Source: Acidobacteriota bacterium
GTDB lineage: Bacteria; Acidobacteriota; Polarisedimenticolia; J045
Direction: 5' to 3'
Length of the DNA: 5,591 nucleotides
Assembly: GCA_020350085.1 (NCBI GenBank)
Contig: CP070706.1
Coordinates: forward strand, 953,277-958,867
The notes under the pieces: model-generated
What the model saw: only the letters and a program-made list of their open reading frames with translations
The model's database searches: none
Told to the model about the DNA's origin: nothing
Shown: piece by piece, positions 1 through 5,591 of the stretch
Layout of the letters: each line of letters opens with the position of its first letter
Numbering within the stretch: the first letter of the stretch is position 1
Made by a program: the position numbers and the translations under genes

Positions 1-862
1 GGTGCCGATCTGCGCCACGATCCCGGCCAACCGGCTGCTGCTGTTCGCCGGATTCGGCGGCATGGGATTGCTGGCGCAGTTCTTGGGCAGTCTGACGAAA
101 GGCGCACGGGCGACGTCATCGAGCGGCGTTGACGAGCAGGTGGACGATCAATCGGTCTGGCCTGCAGGAGCAGGACGCTGGCTCGCGGGGGCGGTGGCTG
201 TCCCACTGATGCTGATTCACTTCGTTCTCGCGCCGTTGATGTTGCCGATCTCGGCCGTCTTGATTCTTCTGGCTGGCGAGCCGGTCAAATCAGCAATCCT
301 TTCGATTCCTCCCGATCCACAGCTTGCAGAGCAGGATCTCGTCGTCGTCAACGCGCCGGATTACGTGTTCACCGTCTGCGAGATCTGGGCGCTGCGAAGA
401 CTCGAGGCTTTTCCCACGCCGCGCCGGCTGCGCGGTCTCGTTACGGCGCCGGTCGCTTTAGATATCACGCGTGTTGATCAGCACTCGCTCAGCCTGCGCT
501 TCGAGCAAGGTCTGTTTCAGGGATCGACCGGCGAGCTGTTTCGAGGCCCGTCTCTTCCGATGAGCGCCGGCGATCGACTCGAGGTGGCCGGCATGTCGGT
601 TGAGCTCACGGAGGTCACCGCGAAGGGCGAACCGACGGCAGCCACGTTCCGATTCCCCGTGCCACTCGAAGACCGCTCGCTGCGGTGGGTGCGCTTCGAC
701 GATGGCTTGTTCGTCCCGTTCGATCCGCCACCGATCGGCGAGAGCGTCCAGCTCGAAGCCGCCCGAGGTCCGCTCGAGATGACGGATCTCTCAGAGATCG
801 TTGACGGCTATCGCCGTGCGAGCCGGCGGCTTGAGGCGTTCCGCGCGACGCGTGATCGGTGA
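1..862 (+). CDS. Membrane protein of unknown function, C-terminal part (5' end outside window)
   Basis: The frame is open from the left edge to a TGA at 860-862, giving about 286 residues. A GTG at position 2 could be read as a start, but it has no visible upstream context and the protein begins inside a hydrophobic region, so the true start is probably outside the window. Numbering from that GTG, a hydrophobic segment lies at about 12-30, a polar loop at 32-58, and a long hydrophobic stretch at 60-92 that could be one or two membrane helices. From about 110 to the end the protein is soluble and probably beta-rich, beginning with the hydrophobic strand LVVVNAPDY. Later landmarks are PMSAGDRLEVAGM and PLEDRSLRWVRFDDG. 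I recall similar membrane-plus-soluble hypothetical proteins in environmental bacteria, but no characterised function. The soluble domain should lie beside the membrane; which side cannot be decided from this fragment. It is the only plus-strand gene and converges on the next gene, so it is not in the same operon. Confidence 0.8.
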   Translation, partial: VPICATIPANRLLLFAGFGGMGLLAQFLGSLTKGARATSSSGVDEQVDDQSVWPAGAGRWLAGAVAVPLMLIHFVLAPLMLPISAVLILLAGEPVKSAILSIPPDPQLAEQDLVVVNAPDYVFTVCEIWALRRLEAFPTPRRLRGLVTAPVALDITRVDQHSLSLRFEQGLFQGSTGELFRGPSLPMSAGDRLEVAGMSVELTEVTAKGEPTAATFRFPVPLEDRSLRWVRFDDGLFVPFDPPPIGESVQLEAARGPLEMTDLSEIVDGYRRASRRLEAFRATRDR

Positions 863-890
863 GCTCGCGCCGAACGCTCGAGCGCCCGAA

Positions 891-1856
891 TCAGGTCGTG
901 CTGGCGATCTCGCCTCCAGCCTGCTCCGGGGCGAGCGCGACGCGTGGCTCCGGCGACCGTCTCACCGTCGTCTTGGGACGGCATAGGCGAGGCGCTCCGA
1001 GCGTTTCGAAGCAGGCCACCTCGGCTCCCCAGAAGGTGATTTTCAACGTCGCTCGCGCCAGCATCACCGCCTGCTGCGCGATCAGCAGTACGACCACGCC
1101 GAGCGCGCTCGCCACCGTCCAGCGACTCCGCACCGCGTAGTAGAGCGCGTGGAGTGCCAGCGGCATGATGACGAACGACAGATACAGCGGTGCGAACAGG
1201 GCCGGTCGCTTGACGACGAAGCCGAGCCCGCGAAGAAATCCGCGCAACGTCTTCTTGTCGCGGTGCCGGACGGCCGCGATCCGGCTCAGGTCATAGGCCA
1301 GATCGATCAGTGCGAACAGCAGCAGGCCGACTGTGGCGCCAACGAGCAGCCCCACGACGTCGTACCAGCCGTTGCCGCGCGCGCTCGCGAGGCGGCGGAA
1401 TGCGACGAAGCAAACAGCCACGATGCCCCCCACGAGTGCAGCCGCGATAACGAACCAGAACGCGCTGCGCACGAAAGTCCACGCGTTGCGCACGACACCG
1501 CTGACGAATGGCGTCGCGCCTGAATCCTCACGCCGGACGAGAACCTCGACGATACCGGCCGCCAAGAGAATCTGAAGCACCGCCGCGAGAATCAGTCCGA
1601 TCAGCGTTCCTCGTTCAAGCAACGGGACTAGCGCGGTCGCCTGCGAGCCCATGACGTCGGTCCAAACGCTGAACCAGCGCCCCTCGAGAATCGCCCGCGC
1701 AAACAGCGAGTGATCCAGCGCCGGGGCGAGGTTCCCGCCGACGAGGGTAACGACGATCAGCGCTGGCAGGAGACAGACGGCATACGCCAAGAAGATGAGC
1801 CGCGGCTGCCGGACCGCGCGGCGAAAACCATGGATGAGCAGTCGTGCGAACGTCAT
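891..1856 (-). CDS. Six-helix integral membrane protein, partner gene of the M1 peptidase
   Basis: This 321-residue protein is of unknown function. Hydrophobic segments at about 20-40, 83-106, 132-153, 166-187, 218-240 and 247-268 predict six membrane helices. The basic N-terminus (HGFRRAVRQPRL) and the basic loop at 196-217 (RHRDKK...RGFLRG) suggest that both are cytoplasmic. Between helices 4 and 5 is the stretch LIDLAYDLSRIAAV, a pattern I remember from uncharacterised membrane proteins of Acidobacteria-like genomes. The last 50 or so residues are hydrophilic, with scattered Arg and Pro and Cys282 and Cys292. No transporter ATP-binding, protease or transferase motif is visible. The ATG is supported by a GGGGTGAG sequence just upstream, and it lies 3 bp after the stop of the M1 gene, so the two genes should be translated from one message. 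A role in anchoring, assisting or exporting for the peptidase is inference from position only; an unrelated envelope function is possible. Confidence 0.88.
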   Translation of the reverse strand: MTFARLLIHGFRRAVRQPRLIFLAYAVCLLPALIVVTLVGGNLAPALDHSLFARAILEGRWFSVWTDVMGSQATALVPLLERGTLIGLILAAVLQILLAAGIVEVLVRREDSGATPFVSGVVRNAWTFVRSAFWFVIAAALVGGIVAVCFVAFRRLASARGNGWYDVVGLLVGATVGLLLFALIDLAYDLSRIAAVRHRDKKTLRGFLRGLGFVVKRPALFAPLYLSFVIMPLALHALYYAVRSRWTVASALGVVVLLIAQQAVMLARATLKITFWGAEVACFETLGAPRLCRPKTTVRRSPEPRVALAPEQAGGEIASTT

Positions 1857-1866
1857 CTCTCACCCC
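1857..1866 (-). promoter_or_regulatory. Ribosome-binding site overlapping the M1 stop codon
   Basis: Read on the minus strand, the sequence before the membrane-protein ATG is GGGGTGAGAG. The TGA inside it is the stop codon of the M1 gene, so the ribosome-binding region of the second gene overlaps the end of the first. This layout is typical of translational coupling and fixes the start of the membrane protein. Confidence 0.6.
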
Positions 1867-3983
1867 AAGAAGGCCGTTGCCTCGAATAGGTTCTGCAGCC
1901 AGAACAGCAGGTGGATGAGCAACTTTCGGCGTGGCGCCTCTTCCGCCTCCAGCCGGTAGCTGTTGTTGAGCCGATCGACATCGAGCACCATCCATCCGTC
2001 GGGATCGACCTCAGCCGAGACGAGCTTCGCGCGCCGATCGATCGTCCACCGCATCCAGCGATCCGCGCCGTCCCACTCCCGACGTTCGACGTGTCCGTCG
2101 TCGAAGACGAGCTCGACCGTTACCGGGTGGCGGAACTCTCCTTTGCGGTACACCTCGATCACCGATCGGTAGATCTCACCCAGCTCGCTCGATCCCGTCT
2201 CGGTCGGATCCGTTTCATCCTGGACATCGCCGGAAGACTCTTCATCTTCCGAAACCAGCCGGCGGGAATCTCCCTCGCCGAACCAGCCCTGCGCCGGCTC
2301 GCGCTCGGTGCTGGTCGCCCGTCGGATCGAGTAATCCAGTGCGCGCGTGCTGTGCAAAGCTTGCTCGAAGAACCAATCGAGGTTCTGGCCGCTCGATTCG
2401 TTCATCCATCGCTCGAAGTCGGCTGTGGACGGGTGTCTGAAGCGCCAGGACTCGAAAAAGCCTCTCATGGCCCTGTGAAACGTCTCGTGACCGAGAAGGC
2501 CCTCGAGGTGCGCGAGCGTCAGCGCCGGACGCATGAAACTGTTGCGCGCGAAGGCACCGAACGAGCGAAATGTCCAGCCGGGCTGGACCACCGGTCCGCT
2601 GAAGCGGCCTCCCGAGACCGGCGCACGTCGCAGATCGAAATCCGATACTTCGAGACCGAGCAGGCTTGCGAAGCCAGGCTCGTACGTCTCGTCCATGACG
2701 ATCGTTTCGTAGAACGTGTTGATTCCTTCGTCGATCCAGGCCTCCTCGAACTCGTTGTTGGCGACCATGCCTTGCCAGTACTGGTGCCCGTACTCGTGCA
2801 CGACGACGTTCTCGGGCAGACGGACGCCATCGAAAGGCCAGATGTCGAACCCAACGTGCGTGCCCACCGTGACGAAGGTCGGATACTCCATCCCGGCCGA
2901 TCCGCTCGCGCCGCGCGGCGGATCGACCATCGTGAATGTCTCGTACGGATAGGCGCCGAGTCGCCATCCGTAACCGCGGATCGCCGCCTTGGCCGCCTCG
3001 ACGTACCGGTCTGCCTGCGAGCGGTGCGCGGGCTGCAGAAAAAGAGAAATATCGATCGGCGGCAAGGCGAGCTGCGTTTCGTCGACGCCGAGCAGCGTGG
3101 CGAATCGTTCTCGCTCGGCGCTCGGCACATCTTCGCCAGGCTCGAACCGCTGCTCGATCAAGATGAAGCGCGGATCGGCTCCCCAGGCGAAATCGTGGAC
3201 TCCGTGCTGCACGAAGCGAGCTGTCACCTCGCCGTTTTCGACCGCCTGCTCGAGCATCCGCCCCGTGGCGGCGATCTTCCCTCGATACCGCTCCGGCAGC
3301 GTGAGAGTGACATCGTAGTTACCAAAATCGGCGTAATACTCGGTATAGCCGTGGTACTGGTGAGAGTTCCAGCCCGGTTGCTCGCGGCCGCGCTCGCCAG
3401 CCTTCTCGAGGACACAGATTTTCGGGAACCACTGACCCGCGAGGACGTAATCGCCCTGAACCCCGGTCCGAGCAAAGATCCCCGGAAGATGACTTTCGAA
3501 GTCGATGTCGAGCTCGATCCACTCCCCGGGCCCGAGTGGATCGGCGAGCGGATAGCGCACGAGGGTACGATCCTCGGCGTTGCCGTCGTCGGGAGCGATG
3601 AACTGCGCGTCGTGGGTGAGATCAGCCCCTCCGACGATGCGCATCGAGGTGACCTCGATCCACCCCCATTCTCCCTCCGGCATCTCGTCGCCACGAAGCG
3701 TCGCCCCCGCCTCCTCGACGAACGTCGAGCGGTTGTTCTTGAAGGCGTTCAAGTACAGATGAAACCGAAGCTCGTCGATCGGAACGCTCGAACGGTTGTG
3801 CCAGCTCAGCCGTTCGGTGCCGCAGATCCGGCCGTGCTCGGGCTCGTAGCGAGCCCGCAGCGTGACGTCAGAGACCGGCTCGGGAAGCTCGACCGATTGG
3901 CTGAGGCAGACTTGCGAGACCCCGGCGACGAACACACCGGCCGCCGCTAGAACGAGCATCGGTCGGTGACGACAAATCTGCAT
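1860..3983 (-). CDS. Secreted M1-family zinc metallopeptidase with hydrophobic C-terminal tail
   Basis: This 707-residue protein is a gluzincin of the M1 (aminopeptidase N) family, which removes N-terminal residues from peptides. A basic start and hydrophobic core (residues 9-23) form a signal peptide, probably cut near residue 29; there is no convincing lipobox. The M1 N-terminal beta domain follows, with the stretch LRFHLYLNAF at 72-81. The substrate-binding motif is AGMEY (363-367, Glu366), a variant of GAMEN. The zinc site is HEYGH at 396-400 (ligands His396 and His400, general base Glu397) with Glu419 in EAWIDEG as third ligand, the expected HEXXH-X18-E spacing. At the position of the transition-state tyrosine I see Phe483 (NSFMRPAL). 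After the catalytic region come an acidic linker (568-598), a small beta-like domain (about 605-670) and a hydrophobic tail (688-707) that may hold the protein on the membrane. The start is chosen for its GGAGGT site. The family call is firm; substrate and activity are unknown. Confidence 0.95.
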   Translation of the reverse strand: MQICRHRPMLVLAAAGVFVAGVSQVCLSQSVELPEPVSDVTLRARYEPEHGRICGTERLSWHNRSSVPIDELRFHLYLNAFKNNRSTFVEEAGATLRGDEMPEGEWGWIEVTSMRIVGGADLTHDAQFIAPDDGNAEDRTLVRYPLADPLGPGEWIELDIDFESHLPGIFARTGVQGDYVLAGQWFPKICVLEKAGERGREQPGWNSHQYHGYTEYYADFGNYDVTLTLPERYRGKIAATGRMLEQAVENGEVTARFVQHGVHDFAWGADPRFILIEQRFEPGEDVPSAERERFATLLGVDETQLALPPIDISLFLQPAHRSQADRYVEAAKAAIRGYGWRLGAYPYETFTMVDPPRGASGSAGMEYPTFVTVGTHVGFDIWPFDGVRLPENVVVHEYGHQYWQGMVANNEFEEAWIDEGINTFYETIVMDETYEPGFASLLGLEVSDFDLRRAPVSGGRFSGPVVQPGWTFRSFGAFARNSFMRPALTLAHLEGLLGHETFHRAMRGFFESWRFRHPSTADFERWMNESSGQNLDWFFEQALHSTRALDYSIRRATSTEREPAQGWFGEGDSRRLVSEDEESSGDVQDETDPTETGSSELGEIYRSVIEVYRKGEFRHPVTVELVFDDGHVERREWDGADRWMRWTIDRRAKLVSAEVDPDGWMVLDVDRLNNSYRLEAEEAPRRKLLIHLLFWLQNLFEATAFLG

Positions 3984-3987
3984 GGCG

Positions 3988-3993
3988 ACCTCC
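3988..3993 (-). promoter_or_regulatory. Shine-Dalgarno site of the M1 peptidase gene
   Basis: GGAGGT on the minus strand ends 4 bases before the ATG at 3983. It supports this start over the internal Met9, which would remove the basic n-region of the signal peptide. Confidence 0.65.
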
Positions 3994-4015
3994 GCATCCG
4001 CAGCTGGGGACGTTC

Positions 4016-4044
4016 ATCCTCGATGAGGCGGGCGGAACAGTCAA
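4016..4044 (-). promoter_or_regulatory. Possible sigma70-type promoter upstream of the M1 gene
   Basis: On the minus strand, TTGACT (4044-4039, five of six matches to TTGACA) is followed after 17 bases by GAGGAT (4021-4016, three of six matches to TATAAT). The spacing is ideal and would place the transcript start about 25 bases before the M1 ATG, leaving room for the GGAGGT site. The -10 match is poor, so this is a candidate only. If real, the M1 and membrane-protein genes have their own promoter inside the 112-bp gap after the TPR gene. Confidence 0.3.
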
Positions 4045-4095
4045 CGACGTTTGCTCCGTTGTCTCAGGGAATCGCCTCGCGACGAAGCCATCGGC

Positions 4096-5591
4096 TCATC
4101 GATCAAGGTCAGCAGCCGGCTCGAGTCCCAGCAAGCGCGCGGCCTCCCGTCTTCTCATGACGTTGCGAGGTTCCCAGGGAAACGTGGCCTCCAAGCGCGC
4201 GACGGCTCGGTCGTAGTAGCGTCGCGCTTCTTCTCGGCGTCCGAGCTGCCACGAGGTCATCGCGAGATAGAAGAGATCTCCTGCCGCGTCGCGCGACCGC
4301 AGCTCGCGCAAACGCAACAGGCCGCGATGCGCTTCGTCGTACCGACCCTCTCTATAGAGCACCTTGACCAGATGGCTCTGAAGGCTCGCCACATCCTCGA
4401 TCTTCTCGACACCGCTGGTCGCCAGCTTCAGGGCCTTCCGCCCGTCGTAGCGATCGGGGCAGTGATGAAAAAGCTCTTCGGCATGTATGCTCGCCAGCTC
4501 GGACAGCAGATCGAGCCCGAAGTGGGGTGGTATGGTCTGCTCGACCTGATCGAGGTCGGAAACGGCCGCATCGCAGGATTGTGAGCGATAGAGCATGCAC
4601 CTGGCGCGCGAGAGGTGGAGTTGTGCGACGAAGTAGGGAGGCGCACCGGACGCGGCAGCCGCTTCCAGAGCGCGCTCGACGGCCTCTTGCGCTTCTTCCA
4701 CTCGACCGAGCATAAGCAGCGCGTCGACCTTCGTGAGGTGGGCGTTCGTCGACTGCGGTCGGTGCTCGAGCGCCTCCTCGATCAGCGAGAGCGCTTCCTG
4801 CGGCCGGCCCAATCGCAGGTGCGCCATCACGCGCGTGAACAACAAATAGCGCTCTTCCCACTCGAACCAGCTTTCCACTCCGATCGCAGCGGCCCGCTCG
4901 AGATCGGCCAACGACTCTTCGAAGCGCTCCAGGTCGGAAAGTGTCATGCCGCGTCCGAGGTAGCCCGCGCCCCATACTGGCGCCAGCTCGATTGCGCGGT
5001 TGAAATCGGCGAGAGCATCCTCGAGGCGACCGTTCTCCCGGTACAGTCCACCGCGGTATCGGTATGGATCGGCCCACCACGGAGCGGCGTCGATCGCCTT
5101 CGTGAAGTCGGCTTCGACGAGCTCCGGCTTGTGGCAGAAGCTCCTCAGAAGGACGGCTCGCTCAACGAGATCCTCAGGGGCGGTGAGGGCGAAGGCGGCA
5201 GCGCGCGTGCAGTCCTGCTCGGCGCCTCGCTCATCGCCGGCGAGTTCGCGAAACGACGCGCGGTGGAGCCAGACTTGCCAGCTCTGCGGCGCGATGGCGA
5301 CGGCTTGCTCCGCGGCGGCGAGGGCGCCCTCGCGGTCGTCCTTGCTCAGATGAAGCCACGCCCGCGCGAGCTCGAGGCTCGCTCTCGCTTCCGGCTCGAT
5401 CTGGTCGGTCGTCAACTCCTCATAGTGCTCGAACAACTCCTCGAGCTCGTCGAGTCGTTGCATGCCGTAGAGCGTGTTGAACAGCAGAACCGCCGCCTCC
5501 TCGTAGTCCAGCTTGAGATCCACGGCCCGGCGGGCGTCAGCGATCGTTTGCTCGAGACGATCCTGTGCGTGGTACACACGCGCCCGCTCGA
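4096..5591 (-). CDS. TPR-repeat protein, C-terminal part (5' end outside window)
   Basis: The frame is open from the right edge to a TGA at 4098-4096. A GTG at 5577 could be read as a start, but the frame continues upstream (ERAR precedes it) and the protein begins within a helical repeat, so the gene is truncated by the window. Numbering from that GTG, 493 residues are seen, almost all alpha-helical tetratricopeptide repeats. The clearest units are at about 66-98, 134-166, 169-202 (ending DALADFNRAIELAP), 203-236, 244-276, 277-310 and 434-466 (LAMTSWQLGRREEARRYYDR). TPR arrays bind other proteins or peptides; no catalytic motif is present in this part. The end, WQLGRREEARRYYDRAVARLE followed by a short REAARLLGL helix, resembles the tails of large planctomycete TPR proteins, many with an N-terminal Ser/Thr kinase domain, so the missing part could be a kinase. 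That is from memory and unproven. It is followed on the same strand, after 112 bp, by the M1 gene. Confidence 0.9.
   Translation of the reverse strand, partial: ERARVYHAQDRLEQTIADARRAVDLKLDYEEAAVLLFNTLYGMQRLDELEELFEHYEELTTDQIEPEARASLELARAWLHLSKDDREGALAAAEQAVAIAPQSWQVWLHRASFRELAGDERGAEQDCTRAAAFALTAPEDLVERAVLLRSFCHKPELVEADFTKAIDAAPWWADPYRYRGGLYRENGRLEDALADFNRAIELAPVWGAGYLGRGMTLSDLERFEESLADLERAAAIGVESWFEWEERYLLFTRVMAHLRLGRPQEALSLIEEALEHRPQSTNAHLTKVDALLMLGRVEEAQEAVERALEAAAASGAPPYFVAQLHLSRARCMLYRSQSCDAAVSDLDQVEQTIPPHFGLDLLSELASIHAEELFHHCPDRYDGRKALKLATSGVEKIEDVASLQSHLVKVLYREGRYDEAHRGLLRLRELRSRDAAGDLFYLAMTSWQLGRREEARRYYDRAVARLEATFPWEPRNVMRRREAARLLGLEPAADLDR

Noticed and set aside
863..890. Terminator between the two convergent genes, including the 10-bp palindrome CGCTCGAGCG at 875-884
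   Set aside because: The palindrome has no loop and no T-run on either strand. CTCGAG is common throughout the window, so it is not a convincing terminator.
1911..3950. A 679-codon open frame on the plus strand, opposite the M1 gene
   Set aside because: It lies wholly antisense to a gene with clear M1 motifs. Its protein is rich in Arg, Asp, Val and Leu without recognisable domains, as expected from the reverse strand of a GC-rich gene with biased codons.
4074..4088. Short hairpin after the TPR stop codon (GCTTCG-TCG-CGAGGC on the minus strand)
   Set aside because: The stem is only 6 bp with one G-T pair, and no T-run follows, so it does not support an intrinsic terminator.
4051..4584. A 177-codon plus-strand open frame opposite the end of the TPR gene
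   Set aside because: It is antisense to well-formed TPR repeats and shows no domain, ribosome-binding site or separate codon signal.
1..5591. Frequent CTCGAG, TCGA and GATCG words across the window
   Set aside because: They occur inside all the genes in both orientations and fit codon preference (for example CTC and GAG codons) in a GC-rich genome. I see no regular spacing or clustering that would suggest a repeat family.

Overview
The window is GC-rich bacterial DNA packed with protein-coding genes. It holds four genes, two of them cut by the window edges, and no RNA gene, CRISPR array, insertion sequence or long repeat that I can see. The organism is most likely an environmental bacterium from a phylum such as Planctomycetota or Acidobacteriota. 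The basis is weak: the end of the TPR protein resembles the repeat tails of large planctomycete-type proteins as I remember them, and the metallopeptidase and membrane-protein pair looks like pairs found in such genomes. The phylum should be treated as a guess.

Layout. Positions 1-862 (+) hold the C-terminal part of a membrane protein of unknown function, with hydrophobic segments followed by a soluble, probably beta-rich domain. It converges, with a 28-bp gap, on a set of three genes that all read on the minus strand. In transcription order these are a TPR-repeat protein whose N-terminus lies beyond the right edge (5591-4096), a secreted M1-family zinc metallopeptidase (3983-1860) and a six-helix membrane protein (1856-891).

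The M1 gene and the six-helix gene are separated by only 3 bp, and the ribosome-binding site of the second overlaps the stop codon of the first, so they are almost certainly co-transcribed and probably translationally coupled. The M1 protein has a signal peptide, the complete zinc site (HEYGH plus a Glu 19 residues on), a GMEY form of the substrate-binding motif and a hydrophobic C-terminal tail. I infer that it works at the outer face of the cytoplasmic membrane, perhaps with the membrane protein. The TPR gene is 112 bp upstream; that gap contains a possible sigma70-like promoter and a good Shine-Dalgarno site for the M1 gene, so the TPR gene may be a separate transcription unit.

The most interesting points are an apparent Tyr-to-Phe change at the catalytic tyrosine position of the M1 enzyme, and the tight pairing of a tail-anchored M1 peptidase with an uncharacterised six-helix membrane protein. 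I found no clear evidence of a wholly new multi-gene system.
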